From assembly GCF_005239135.1 (NCBI RefSeq), contig NZ_QKNX01000001.1, positions 806,001 to 870,000 on the forward strand: a stretch of DNA of 64,000 nt, written 5' to 3'. Below the pieces are notes generated by a model that saw nothing but the letters and a program-made list of their open reading frames with translations, searched no databases and was not told the origin of the DNA. Both the position numbers and the translations under genes were made by a program. Of this stretch, positions 49,872-57,957 are shown piece by piece. Origin of the DNA: Natronomonas salsuginis. GTDB taxonomy: Archaea; Halobacteriota; Halobacteria; Halobacteriales; Haloarculaceae. Every line of letters begins with the position of its first letter. Position 1 is the stretch's first letter.

Positions 49872-50174
49872 TGATCGTGCGTACCGACCCCTAGAACTTG
49901 AATCTCGCGGGACCCCGTCGCGAGCGCGTCGGTGGAGTACGGAAATATTGGCCCGTCGTCCCGATCGCGAATTTATATACCCGACGACCATCGTCACCCG
50001 GTTATTTATATATCCAGTTGTGATCCCCACAGAGTATATATCCAGTTACCGCTGCAAGCGTTTATTGATCGATTGCTTCGGACCGCCTGGGACCCCGGGC
50101 GAGATATAAACGGCTGTACGGCTGAGCCGTGGGATTATATCGGTGGAGAACTAACCTCCTCCGGAGGGAGACCA
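49872..50174. promoter_or_regulatory. Divergent promoter region with three TATA-like boxes
   Basis: Between the cobinamide operon and the DUF2892 gene, strong AT-only boxes occur near 49970-49978, 50004-50013 and 50034-50041. The last two are each followed by ATCCAGTT on the plus strand, so a repeat of about 30-bp period is present. On the minus strand the first box reads TATATAAAT and could start the cbi operon with an untranslated leader of about 75 bases. GATATAAAC near 50103-50111 may serve the plus-strand gene. No riboswitch was recognised. Confidence 0.5.
50163..50169 (+). promoter_or_regulatory. Shine-Dalgarno site of the DUF2892 gene
   Basis: GGAGGGA five to six bases before the ATG, one of the few clear SD sequences in the window. 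It indicates a leadered message, agreeing with the distant TATA box. Confidence 0.6.
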
Positions 50175-50417
50175 ATGGAAAAGAACGTCGGTGGATACGA
50201 TAGAATCGGACGGTTCGTGATCGGGGCGATCCTCGTCGTCGTGGGGGTCGCCGGCTACGCCGGGGCGATACCCGTCGCCGTCGGCCCCGCGCCGCAGGCG
50301 CTGACGGCGATCGTCCTCGCGGTGATCGGGGCGGTCCTGCTCATCACCGGATACACACAGCAGTGCGTGATCAATCGGGTACTCGGGGTGAACACCAACA
50401 AGCGCGGGAGCCGGTGA
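50175..50417 (+). CDS. DUF2892 (YgaP-type) membrane protein
   Basis: The 80-residue protein begins MEKNVGGYDRIGRFVIGAIL, the standard DUF2892 opening, with two helices (about 13-33 and 42-62) and the conserved late motif TQQCVINRVLGVNTNK. In rhodanese fusions the same domain anchors the enzyme in the membrane; alone its role is unknown. An SD site fixes the start. Confidence 0.88.
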   Translation: MEKNVGGYDRIGRFVIGAILVVVGVAGYAGAIPVAVGPAPQALTAIVLAVIGAVLLITGYTQQCVINRVLGVNTNKRGSR

Positions 50418-50460
50418 GCCCGTCGGGGCAGTCCGTGACGCCCCGAGGGATCGCCGATCG

Positions 50461-50466
50461 TTTTTT
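50461..50466 (+). terminator. T-tract terminator after the DUF2892 gene
   Basis: Six consecutive T residues follow GC-rich sequence 43 bases after the stop codon, the usual archaeal intrinsic termination signal. Confidence 0.4.
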
Positions 50467-50563
50467 CAACGGCAGGGGCCGCGCGGCCCGTTTATAAAAA
50501 GCCACCCGGTTCGCGGAGGAGTTTATATACTGCGCGGGGATCGCGCCGATCGTCGGTTCGGCT

Positions 50564-52294
50564 TCAGTCCGCGCCTTCGACGACGGAGGCCGTGCAGAAC
50601 CGCGAGAGCTCGAGATCGTCGGCCGCCTCGTCGGCTCGGTCGTAGGGGCGGCCCACGACGATGTTGCCGGCGCGCTGTTTGCCGACGCCGGGGAGCATCC
50701 GGAGCTCGTCCATCGAGGCGGCGTTGACGTCTAGGGGGTACGGGACTCCCGAGACCGACCGGAACCCGTGGTCGGTGACCGCCACGTCGACCGTCCGGCC
50801 GAGTTCACGCTCGCCGGGGAGGCCGACCAACAGCGCGTAGGTGCCGAGTTGGCGGCCGAACGTCTTGCCGTCTTGGTGATACTCGAGGTAGACGTTCGGG
50901 AGGACGGTGCCCGGCGGCGCGACCCGTTGTAACATCGGATTGTCGATCTCCTCTCGGACCTCGCGTTTGTATCGCTTGAACAGCTTCTTGTGATCGCGAG
51001 CGATCTCCGCGCCCGTTTCGGCCATCTCGGTGCCCTCGAAGGACATCACCTGTCGGATGTTGATCCGACGGACCATCAGTCCCTCCTCGTAGACATTTCG
51101 GAGGAACCGCTTGTTGTGCTCGAACGTCTCCGTTCGCTCGCCCGCGAGCCCGTGGACGAGGTTGATTCCCGGCAACAGCTTCGGCAGTCGGTCGGCGTTC
51201 GGATCGAGGGAGGGACCGTACGCGCGCTCACCGTCGGCCGCCTCGTCGGGGCGCCAACCACCCTCCTCATTGACGACCCGGACGGCTTCGAGACACTCCT
51301 CGGCAGTCACGAGCAGGTTGTTCTGCTCTTGAACGACGGGGTCGGCCGATTCCAGCCCGAACGCGGCGGTGTCGCCGGGCGTGTTATGCTCGGCGATGAT
51401 GCGGATCCCCTCGCGGGACAGTTCGGGGTACTCCGTGATCGTGACGGGATTCATGTTGTCGAGATGGAGCGTCCCGAGATCCGGCACCGCCTCGCGAATG
51501 CCGCCGTAGAGCGCGTCGAGCGCGTCGGGGTTCGGCGCCTCCCCGTTCCCACCGTAGGCGAGGATGTCGGCCTGTCGGCCCAGCCGAAAGTGTCTCGCGC
51601 CGTGATCGGAGAGTCGGTCGACCTCGCCGACGACCGAGTCGGGGGCCCGGAAGCTCGGATCGCCGTACATCGGCTCGGTGCAGAACGAGCAGCGGTACGG
51701 ACAGCCCCGCGAGGTCTCGAGCTCGCAGATGAGGTAGTCCGGGTGGTCGGGGTGCTGTTCGATGACGAACGCACCCTTCGAGGCCCATCGGTCCAGTTCG
51801 GCGTTGTCCCGATAGCGGTCCTCGAACCCCTCCAGCCCGCCGTGAACGAGGTCGTAGACCGCAGCCTCGACGTCGGCCATAGCGAGGAAGTCGTAATCGA
51901 GGTTCTGGCGCTTCGTCTCGGTCGCACCCTCGTTGGCCTCGCCGACGCCGAACCGGACCGGCCCGCCCATCACGCTCGTCCCCTCGGCCGCCCACGCGAG
52001 CTCTTTGACCTCGTCGGGTTCGGCGGGCGTGCCCCCGACGTATTTGCCGGGGACGGTCATCCCGCCGACGTACACGAACAGGTCGGCATCGGCCACGTCG
52101 CGCCACTTCGATCGGTCCTCGCGGAGGCCGTCGATGGTGTGGTAGGTGATCGAGTCGGCGGGAACGCCGGCGTCGACGGCTGCGCCGGCCGCAAAGCGCG
52201 GGTACGTCGAGATATACGGCGGAACGCCGAAGTGCGCCGGCTCGTCGACGTAGCCGTCGACGATCGTGACGTCGAGAGCCGCCGGATCTTTCAT
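50564..52294 (-). CDS. Radical SAM protein with C-terminal helix-hairpin-helix
   Basis: The protein has 576 residues. The cluster motif is CPYRCSFC at about residue 197 in ICELETSRGCPYRC, preceded by a B12-binding-like or Rossmann N-domain (VTIVDGYVDEPAHFGVPPYI) and followed by FRLGRQADILAYGG, HLDNMNPVTITEYPELSREG and NTPGDTAAFGLESADPVV of the TIM barrel. The C-terminus has an HhH element (LDVNAASMDELRMLPGVGKQ). The family is conserved in haloarchaea and methanogens without a proven reaction; the HhH suggests nucleic-acid contact. Confidence 0.9.
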   Translation of the reverse strand: MKDPAALDVTIVDGYVDEPAHFGVPPYISTYPRFAAGAAVDAGVPADSITYHTIDGLREDRSKWRDVADADLFVYVGGMTVPGKYVGGTPAEPDEVKELAWAAEGTSVMGGPVRFGVGEANEGATETKRQNLDYDFLAMADVEAAVYDLVHGGLEGFEDRYRDNAELDRWASKGAFVIEQHPDHPDYLICELETSRGCPYRCSFCTEPMYGDPSFRAPDSVVGEVDRLSDHGARHFRLGRQADILAYGGNGEAPNPDALDALYGGIREAVPDLGTLHLDNMNPVTITEYPELSREGIRIIAEHNTPGDTAAFGLESADPVVQEQNNLLVTAEECLEAVRVVNEEGGWRPDEAADGERAYGPSLDPNADRLPKLLPGINLVHGLAGERTETFEHNKRFLRNVYEEGLMVRRINIRQVMSFEGTEMAETGAEIARDHKKLFKRYKREVREEIDNPMLQRVAPPGTVLPNVYLEYHQDGKTFGRQLGTYALLVGLPGERELGRTVDVAVTDHGFRSVSGVPYPLDVNAASMDELRMLPGVGKQRAGNIVVGRPYDRADEAADDLELSRFCTASVVEGAD

Positions 52295-52392
52295 GCGCGA
52301 AGCCAGGGTATCGACGGATAAAACGGATGCGATCGTCTGCGCGAGAGGAGATATCGTCCGAGGAAAGGACGGCTGTCGGTGGAACTCGCCGA

Positions 52393-52590
52393 TCAGTGCG
52401 CGTTCGGGCGGGTGCTGCCGAGGTCGCTCGATCGACCGAGCGTGAACGCGTAGATCACTGTGGCGGCGGCGAGGACGACGGCCCCGACGCCGGCAAAGAG
52501 GATGTCACCGCGGGCTAGGACGAATCCGAAGAACGCACCGATGAACAGTCCGAATCCGATACCCCAAGCCAGTTCGAGTAGTTCGACCAT
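52393..52590 (-). CDS. Small two-helix membrane protein
   Basis: The 65-residue protein begins MVELLELAWGIGFGLFIGAF and continues VLARGDILFAGVGAVVLAAA. Two membrane helices are present, with a polar tail SSDLGSTRPNAH. AT-rich TATATTAAATG lies about 25 bases upstream. Function unknown. Confidence 0.65.
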   Translation of the reverse strand: MVELLELAWGIGFGLFIGAFFGFVLARGDILFAGVGAVVLAAATVIYAFTLGRSSDLGSTRPNAH

Positions 52591-52707
52591 GCCAGACGCT
52601 TTCGGCGGTCATTTAATATAGATTTCGTCTCAGTCGGGGACCGTCGGGTCTGGCGCTACCCGAACATCGCCGGGGAATTGATTAGCGTCTCGCCCGTAGG
52701 GGGACGC

Positions 52708-52866
52708 ATGCCGAAAACGCTCGAAGTCGTCTGTACGCGTGACGCGTGCGATCTCGACATGATGGAACTACACTACCGATACTCGATGCCCGACGGGACC
52801 GGTGTCGAATCGTTCGCCTGCCCGTACTGCGGGGAGAGCGACGGACTGGAGGAGCGACAGGTATGA
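52708..52866 (+). CDS. Small zinc protein (DUF7559-like)
   Basis: The 52-residue protein is MPKTLEVVCTRDACDLDMME, then LHYRYSMPDGTGVESFACPY with CGESDGLEERQV. Four Cys (CxxxxC and CPYC) form a likely zinc site. The pattern recalls a haloarchaeal family (DUF7559) from memory. Its stop overlaps the ATG of the next gene (ATGA), so it is co-translated with the Hsp20-like protein. Confidence 0.75.
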   Translation: MPKTLEVVCTRDACDLDMMELHYRYSMPDGTGVESFACPYCGESDGLEERQV

Positions 52867-53348
52867 TCCGTGAGGTGGGGGCATCGCTGAGTCGAACCGT
52901 CCTCGACGGTGTCGGCCGCGTAATAAGCAGCCTCCAAGAGCATCGGTCGCTGTCCGCCGATCTGCTCGAGAACGACGACGCCTACCTCGCCGTCTTCGAC
53001 GCGCCGGGCGCGGAAGTGACGGACATCGCCGTCAGATTCGAAGACAATACGCTGATCGTACACATCGACCGCTTCAGAGCGTTTCACGACGGATACGAGC
53101 TGGTCTTTCCCGGTCGGGGGCTCTCTCTCGATGGGGCCGTCACCTTCCCGCCGGATGCGGCCGTCGACGCGGACCACGCCGAGGCGACGCTCACCCAGAA
53201 CGGGACCCTTCAGGTGATAATCCCGAAAACCGAAGCGAACGGCGGCGCGAGCGGGGATAACGGCGAATCGATCACGCCCGACGACGAGAGTGAGACGGCG
53301 GACGGGGAAGGGCAGGGGCCGACGGTTGACGCGTCGAACGAGACGTAG
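52863..53348 (+). CDS. Hsp20-like protein
   Basis: The protein has 161 residues. The N-terminus has HRSLSADLLENDDAYLAVFD and APGAEVTDIAVRFEDNTLIV, the alpha-crystallin opening also seen in the other Hsp20 of this window. DAAVDADHAEATLTQNGTLQ and VIIPKTEANG follow as the end motif. The tail is acidic and disordered. Coupling to a tiny zinc protein upstream is unusual. The crystallin beta strands look complete though divergent. Confidence 0.82.
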   Translation: MIREVGASLSRTVLDGVGRVISSLQEHRSLSADLLENDDAYLAVFDAPGAEVTDIAVRFEDNTLIVHIDRFRAFHDGYELVFPGRGLSLDGAVTFPPDAAVDADHAEATLTQNGTLQVIIPKTEANGGASGDNGESITPDDESETADGEGQGPTVDASNET

Positions 53349-53367
53349 CGCGTCCCGCGATTCGGAT

Positions 53368-53637
53368 TCAGACCGCTGCGGGGTCGCCTTTGGCCTGCTT
53401 GACGGTGATCGTCTCGGCGTCGACAGCCTCGGTGTCGAGGCGCATCGGAATGTAATTTCGCTGCTCGAAGTCCTCGCGCTCGTCGGCCGCGCCGACCGTA
53501 CACCACAACTGGACCTCCTCGGGGCCGTGCCACTCACCCTGTCGCGAGATGCCGAAGCAGACGTACTCCTCGCCGTCGTGCTCGATGACAGCACCTTTCC
53601 GGATTCCCGGATCGCCGTGGATGATGAACTTCTTCAT
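53368..53637 (-). CDS. HAH_0734-family protein
   Basis: The 89-residue protein begins MKKFIIHGDPGIRKGAVIEH, then DGEEYVCFGISRQGEWHGPE and WCTVGAADEREDFEQRNYIP. The pattern is the same as the haloarchaeal HAH_0734 family (unknown function). GGTTAAGCG on the plus strand, 27 bases before the ATG, gives a TATA-like CGCTTAACC on the minus strand. It is divergent from rpl44e. Confidence 0.85.
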   Translation of the reverse strand: MKKFIIHGDPGIRKGAVIEHDGEEYVCFGISRQGEWHGPEEVQLWCTVGAADEREDFEQRNYIPMRLDTEAVDAETITVKQAKGDPAAV

Positions 53638-53748
53638 ACCGCCGGGTTCGGACGAACGTGGGTTAAGCGCTTCGCACCGGCACGTGAACGCCGTCGGCGA
53701 TAAAAACCAAACCCGTTTTAACCCACCGTCCACTACCGATCGGTACCT

Positions 53749-54030
53749 ATGGAAATGCCACGCCGGTTTAACACGTACTGCCCGCACTGTCATACCCATC
53801 ACCAACACGAGGTCGAAAAGGTTCGATCCGGGCGCTCCTCGGGGACGAAATGGGACGCTCGCCGGACCCGACGCGGCAAGGCAGTCATCGGTAACGCGGG
53901 GCGCTTCTCGAAGGTGCCTGGCGGAGACAAGCCGACGAAGAAGACGGATCTGAAGTACCGCTGCAGCGAGTGCGGCAAGGCCCACCTTCGACAGGGATGG
54001 CGCGCCGGTCGACTCATCTTCCAGGAGTAA
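53749..54030 (+). CDS. rpl44e: 50S ribosomal protein L44e
   Basis: The 93-residue protein begins [20 protein letters not shown] and contains [20 protein letters not shown] and the second zinc pair [20 protein letters not shown]. Both CxxC pairs of the zinc-binding L44e/L42A family are present. CGTTTTAAC is about 30 bases upstream. It begins the L44e-S27e-aIF2a-Nop10 block conserved in archaea. Confidence 0.97.
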   Translation: MEMPRRFNTYCPHCHTHHQHEVEKVRSGRSSGTKWDARRTRRGKAVIGNAGRFSKVPGGDKPTKKTDLKYRCSECGKAHLRQGWRAGRLIFQE

Positions 54031-54032
54031 TC

Positions 54033-54206
54033 ATGGCGGGAGCATTCATCCGCGTCCGCTGTGACGACTGCGAGAACGAACAAGTGCTGTTCGGGAAAGC
54101 GGCGAGCACCGTCAACTGCGCCGTCTGTGGCTCGACGCTCGCAACCCCGACCGGCGGCGAGGCGATGCTTCACGGCGACGTCGTCGAAGTCGTCGAAGCA
54201 CGGTAA
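54033..54206 (+). CDS. rps27e: 30S ribosomal protein S27e
   Basis: The 57-residue protein is [20 protein letters not shown], then [20 protein letters not shown] with two CxxC pairs, the S27e zinc finger. It starts two bases after the rpl44e stop, thus co-transcribed with it. Confidence 0.97.
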   Translation: MAGAFIRVRCDDCENEQVLFGKAASTVNCAVCGSTLATPTGGEAMLHGDVVEVVEAR

Positions 54207-54264
54207 GGATCGACCGGCGGGCGACAACGGTGCTTTTATTCTCGTCAGATGGATAGTTCATCGT

Positions 54265-55065
54265 ATGAAATACAGCGGCTGGCCCACCCCCGGTGAACTC
54301 GTCGTCGGACGCGTCGACGAGATCGAGGACTTCGGCGTCTTCGTCGATCTAGAGGAGTACGAGAACAAACGCGGGCTGGTCCACGTCAGTGAGGTCGCTT
54401 CCGGCTGGATCAAGAACGTTCGCGATCACGTGAACGTCGACCAGATGGTCGTCTGTAAGGTGATCGAGGTCGACGAAAGCGCACAGCAGGTCGACCTGTC
54501 GATCAAGGACGTCAATGATCACCAGCGATCCGACAAGATCCAAGACTGGAAGAACGAACAGAAAGCCGACAAGTGGATGGAGATCGCCTTCAGCGAGGGG
54601 ATCGACGACGACGATTTCCGCCGCATCGCCAACGAACTGATCGACAGCCACGGATCGCTGTACGCCGGATTCGAACAGGCGGCCATTCACGGTCCCGAAG
54701 CGCTGGATGGAACCGATCTCGACGATGACGAGATCGACGCGATCGTCGAGACGGCACGCGAGAACGTCTCCGTCCCGTACGTGACGGTGACGGGCTACGT
54801 CGATCTTCGATCGCCCGACAGCGACGGTGTCGAGGATGTCCGCGAGGCGTTGGAGGCCGCCGAAGGCAACGGCGAGATTCCGGAGGAGATCGATCTCGAA
54901 GTGACGTACGTCGGCGCACCCGAGTATCGAATCCGCGTGCAGGCACCGAACTACAAGACCGCAGAGGACGAGCTCGAAGCGAGCGCCGGACGCGCTCGCG
55001 AGGCGATCGGGGCCACGGGGGGCTCCGCCGAGTTCCACCGCGAACGACGAACCGACGAGGAGTAG
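54265..55065 (+). CDS. Translation initiation factor aIF2 alpha subunit
   Basis: This 266-residue protein has an N-terminal S1 domain ([60 protein letters not shown]), a helical middle ([20 protein letters not shown]) and a C-terminal alpha/beta domain ([40 protein letters not shown]). It is part of aIF2 carrying initiator tRNA to the ribosome. CTTTTATTC lies 28 bases before the ATG, so it also has its own promoter within the block. Confidence 0.97.
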   Translation: MKYSGWPTPGELVVGRVDEIEDFGVFVDLEEYENKRGLVHVSEVASGWIKNVRDHVNVDQMVVCKVIEVDESAQQVDLSIKDVNDHQRSDKIQDWKNEQKADKWMEIAFSEGIDDDDFRRIANELIDSHGSLYAGFEQAAIHGPEALDGTDLDDDEIDAIVETARENVSVPYVTVTGYVDLRSPDSDGVEDVREALEAAEGNGEIPEEIDLEVTYVGAPEYRIRVQAPNYKTAEDELEASAGRAREAIGATGGSAEFHRERRTDEE

Positions 55066-55069
55066 ACGG

Positions 55070-55252
55070 ATGGTCAGATCCGATATCCGCGTCTGTTCGG
55101 CGTGGCGAGACGAACACGAGCGTCCGGTGTACACGCTCTCGGACCGGTGTCCGGAGTGTGGTGCGACCGCGACGAACAGCGCGCCGGCCCGGTTCAACCC
55201 GAACGATCCCTACGGCGAGTACCGGCGGCGAGCGCGTCGGCGCCGCGCGTAG
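55070..55252 (+). CDS. nop10: Nop10 (H/ACA RNP component)
   Basis: The 60-residue protein is MVRSDIRVCSAWRDEHERPV, YTLSDRCPECGATATNSAPA, RFNPNDPYGEYRRRARRRRA. It shows the zinc ribbon and the PxRFxPxDxYxxYRR signature of Nop10, which supports Cbf5 in pseudouridylation guided by H/ACA RNAs. The gene starts four bases after the aIF2a stop. Confidence 0.95.
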   Translation: MVRSDIRVCSAWRDEHERPVYTLSDRCPECGATATNSAPARFNPNDPYGEYRRRARRRRA

Positions 55253-55322
55253 GCGGTCGCGGATCGGGATTCGGGGGCGTGTATCGCCGTGTTCTTATGT
55301 CGGTGGCTGCCCAGTGGACGCT

Positions 55323-56072
55323 ATGGACGAGTTCGATATCGACCGACCAGCCGATCCCGAGTTGGATGCCCCCGTACTGATAGAGGGATTGCCCGGCGTC
55401 GGCCACGTCGGAAAGCTCGCCGCGGAGCACTTACTCGAGGAGTTCGACGCCGAGTTGGTTCGGCGAATCCACTCCGAGCACTTCCCGCCACAGGTCACGA
55501 TCGAGGACGGGCGAACGCGACTCGCCTGCGCCGAGGTGTACGCGATCCGGGACGCCGAGCGGGATCTGCTCGTGTTGACCGGCGATCATCAAGCGGGCGA
55601 CGGGCCGGGCCACTACCGGCTCACCGAGGCGGTTCTCGATGTCGCGGCCGCGTTCGACGTCGAGCGCATCTACGCGCTCGGCGGCGTCCCGACGGGTGAG
55701 TTGGTCGACGAACCCGACGTGGTCGGCGCGGCGACCACAGACGAACTCATCGAGGAGCTCGAAGCCGTCGACGTCGAGTTTCGCGAGAACGAGCCAGCGG
55801 GCGGGATCGTCGGCGTCTCCGGACTCCTGCTCGGACTCGGCGAGCGACGCGGCTTCGAGGCCGCCTGCCTTATGGGCGAAACGAGCGGCTATCTCGTCGA
55901 TCCGAAGAGCGCCCGAGTCGTGCTGGAAGTGCTCGAATCGGCCGTTCCGTTCGAAATCGGCTACGACTCGCTCTCCGAACGCGCCGAGGAGATGGAGGAG
56001 GTCGTCAAGCGGATCCGGCAGATGGAGCAGGGTCCGACCCCGACCGAGGAGGACCTGAGGTATATCGGATGA
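55323..56072 (+). CDS. PAC2-family proteasome assembly chaperone-like protein
   Basis: The protein has 249 residues. DAPVLIEGLPGVGHVGKLAA is the family start, then VYAIRDAERDLLVLTGDHQA, IYALGGVPTGELVDEPDVVG, VGVSGLLLGLGERRGFEAAC and LMGETSGYLVDPKSARVVLE. These match the archaeal PbaB/PAC2 fold; some members assist proteasome assembly, others are untested. GTTCTTATGTC is about 28 bases before the ATG, so a separate promoter is likely despite the closeness to nop10. Confidence 0.92.
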   Translation: MDEFDIDRPADPELDAPVLIEGLPGVGHVGKLAAEHLLEEFDAELVRRIHSEHFPPQVTIEDGRTRLACAEVYAIRDAERDLLVLTGDHQAGDGPGHYRLTEAVLDVAAAFDVERIYALGGVPTGELVDEPDVVGAATTDELIEELEAVDVEFRENEPAGGIVGVSGLLLGLGERRGFEAACLMGETSGYLVDPKSARVVLEVLESAVPFEIGYDSLSERAEEMEEVVKRIRQMEQGPTPTEEDLRYIG

Positions 56073-56284
56073 GTCGCGTCCCGATCACCGACGCGGTCGT
56101 CGAACAGCTCCGAGACGTGCTCAACGCCGATCTGCTCGACCACGAACACAACCACATGGGCGCGGGATTCGCGGCGCAGGATCTGGGTCACGAGGAGCTG
56201 GCGCAGTTTATCTACGAGGCCGACGCGTCGACGTACTACGAGGCGCTCGAGCGGGCTCGGTCGCGGTCCGACGATTCCGAGTAG
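56069..56284 (+). CDS. Unassigned 71-residue protein
   Basis: MSRVPITDAVVEQLRDVLNA, DLLDHEHNHMGAGFAAQDLG, HEELAQFIYEADASTYYEAL: an all-helical acidic protein with a His-rich DHEHNHMG turn that might bind a metal. Its ATG overlaps the PAC2 stop (ATGA). I do not recognise the family; conservation next to PAC2 in haloarchaea would need a search. Confidence 0.75.
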   Translation: MSRVPITDAVVEQLRDVLNADLLDHEHNHMGAGFAAQDLGHEELAQFIYEADASTYYEALERARSRSDDSE

Positions 56285-56333
56285 GGCAACGATTCCAACA
56301 GAGACAAGTCGCTCGTTTCCGTCCGCGAATACA

Positions 56334-57170
56334 ATGAGCGTACTCCGCGACGACATCGAACGGCTGCAGCGACGCTACGACGACGGCCTGAGCGCCGCCG
56401 AGATTGGGACCGACGAACTCGACCTCCTCGACGAGTTTCTCGACGCGCTCGAGGCCGGGGAGATCCGCGCCGCCGAGAAACGCGATGGCGAGTGGGTCGC
56501 GAACGGCTGGGTCAAGCAGGGGATCTTGTTGAACTTCGGACTCAGAAACATCGAGACGCACGTCCACGGCGGCGTCGAATATCACGACGTTCTCCCGCTC
56601 CGAGACACCGCGGACCTCCCCGAGCGCGGCACTCGAAACACGCCGAACGGGACCGTCGTCCGCCGCGGGGCGTACGTCGGCGGCGACGCCATCCTGATGA
56701 GCCCCGCGTTCGTCAACATCGGCGCGCACGTCGGCGACGGCACGCTGGTCGATTCGTGTGATACCGTCGGCTCGGCCGCACAAATCGGCGACAACGTCAA
56801 ACTGGGCGCGAACACGCTCATCGGTGGCGTCCTCGAACCGGTCGAGGCCGCGCCCGTCGTCGTCGAGGACGGCGTCTCGCTGGGTGCCGGCTGTCGGGTC
56901 ACCTCCGGATTCGTCGTCGGCGAGGGGAGCATCGTCGGCGAGAACACGCTCCTCACGCCGCGGATCCCGGTGTACGATCTGGTCGGGGAGGAGATCATCT
57001 ACGGCGAACTCCCGCCGGAACGGCGGGCGTTCAGCCGCTTCGTCGAATCGAGCGTCAGCGAACACGACCTCTTCGACGGCGGCGCGTACAAACCGGCCGT
57101 CGTCGCGACCGACGTCGAGGCCGAGACGCTCGAAGCGACCGAGCGCGAGGCCGCGCTGCGGGATAACTGA
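56334..57170 (+). CDS. dapD: Tetrahydrodipicolinate N-succinyltransferase DapD
   Basis: The protein has 278 residues. An N-terminal helical part (RRYDDGLSAAEIGTDELDLL) is followed by a left-handed beta helix of hexapeptides: RGAYVGGDAILMSPAFVNIG, AHVGDGTLVDSCDTVGSAAQ, NVKLGANTLIGGVLEPVEAA, EDGVSLGAGCRVTSGFVVGE and SIVGENTLLTPRIPVYDL. The blocks agree with DapD, which adds succinyl-CoA to tetrahydrodipicolinate in lysine and diaminopimelate synthesis. Other dap genes are not in the window. Confidence 0.93.
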   Translation: MSVLRDDIERLQRRYDDGLSAAEIGTDELDLLDEFLDALEAGEIRAAEKRDGEWVANGWVKQGILLNFGLRNIETHVHGGVEYHDVLPLRDTADLPERGTRNTPNGTVVRRGAYVGGDAILMSPAFVNIGAHVGDGTLVDSCDTVGSAAQIGDNVKLGANTLIGGVLEPVEAAPVVVEDGVSLGAGCRVTSGFVVGEGSIVGENTLLTPRIPVYDLVGEEIIYGELPPERRAFSRFVESSVSEHDLFDGGAYKPAVVATDVEAETLEATEREAALRDN

Positions 57171-57196
57171 GCCGGGGAGTCTCAATGTCTTAGAAG

Positions 57197-57393
57197 CGCG
57201 GGTGGATTCGAACCACGGTCGCTCCACTCCGTTTCGCTCCCTGCTTCGAATCCGCTGGGCGTATTTGCCGCTCGCGGAGTTGCTCGCGGCAAAATAGTCC
57301 CGGGCGGATTCGAACCGCGGGGACTCGAATCCTCTCGTCCTCTGGGCTCGAACCGCCGAGGATATCTGCTGCTCACGAATATGTTCGCAGCAG
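57197..57393. repeat. Tandem tRNA-Gln 3'-end units (integration scars)
   Basis: Two units of about 100 bp lie directly beyond the 3' end of the tRNA-Gln. Each starts with a T-arm-like string (GGATTCGAACC) and ends with a hairpin (TTTGCCGC/GCGGCAAA at 57264-57271 and 57286-57293; CTGCTGC/GCAGCAG at 57366-57372 and 57387-57393). An exact 26-bp copy of the tRNA 3' end is at 57293-57318, 101 bp from the original at 57394-57419. Repeated att-type recombination at a tRNA gene is the likely origin. Confidence 0.75.
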
Positions 57394-57395
57394 AA

Positions 57396-57468
57396 TAGTC
57401 CCGGGCGGATTCGAACCGCCGTCAACGGCTCCAAAGGCCGCTATGATTGGCCACTACACCACGGGACT
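57396..57468 (-). tRNA. tRNA-Gln (anticodon TTG)
   Basis: The reverse strand folds as a cloverleaf: acceptor AGTCCCG/CGGGACT, D-arm with GGTGTAGTGGCCAATC, anticodon loop CTTTGGA giving TTG, and T-arm GGCGGTTCGAATCCGCC. Discriminator base is A. The CCA is not encoded. No intron is seen. Downstream sequence holds copies of its 3' end. Confidence 0.95.
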
Positions 57469-57519
57469 GCAATCGTCGCTACACCCCACCGGCACAATAG
57501 GCTTACTCTTTGTCGCCGT

Positions 57520-57957
57520 TCAGTCGGCGGGTTCGGAGGGGAGTTCGAGTTCCAACAGCCCGCAGGCGTCCGTCTGGGCGTCGAAACAGTCGGGACAGCA
57601 ATCGTGCCGGTCGATGATGGTGTCGAGTCGTTCGGCGACCGTCTCGTCGATCACGCTCTCGAGTTGGCGGGCCTCGGTCTGGAACTCCTCGACCTCGAGG
57701 ACCTCCCAGAGGAACCGCTCGATGATGCAGTACGTCTGGAGCGCGTCGCGCGCTTGGGCGATCCCCTCGTCGGTCAGCGAGACGCCCTTGTACTTCTCGT
57801 GCTCGGCGAGCTCCCGATCTTCGAGCTTACCGATCATCTCGTTTGCACTCGCCGGACTGATGCCGAGGTTGTCGGCGATCGATCCGGTGGAGGCCGGGCC
57901 GTCCTCCTGCTGTTGAACGAGATATATCGTCTTGAGATACTGTGCCTGCGTGTTCAT
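57520..57957 (-). CDS. DtxR/SirR-family metal-dependent transcriptional regulator
   Basis: The protein has 145 residues. HTH DGPASTGSIADNLGISPASA with NEMIGKLEDRELAEHEKYKG, then DEGIAQARDALQTYCIIERF and the metal-binding and dimerisation domain with LEVEEFQTEARQLESVIDET. A C-terminal CCPDCFDAQTDACGLLELEL adds a four-Cys site as in haloarchaeal SirR. It represses metal uptake or iron genes when Fe or Mn is bound. Its ATG overlaps the ferritin-like gene stop (ATGA). Confidence 0.92.
   Translation of the reverse strand: MNTQAQYLKTIYLVQQQEDGPASTGSIADNLGISPASANEMIGKLEDRELAEHEKYKGVSLTDEGIAQARDALQTYCIIERFLWEVLEVEEFQTEARQLESVIDETVAERLDTIIDRHDCCPDCFDAQTDACGLLELELPSEPAD

Noticed and set aside
49872-50174. 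Cobalamin riboswitch before the cbi operon
   Set aside because: No B12-box-like conserved core or extended paired architecture is seen in the leader of either strand.
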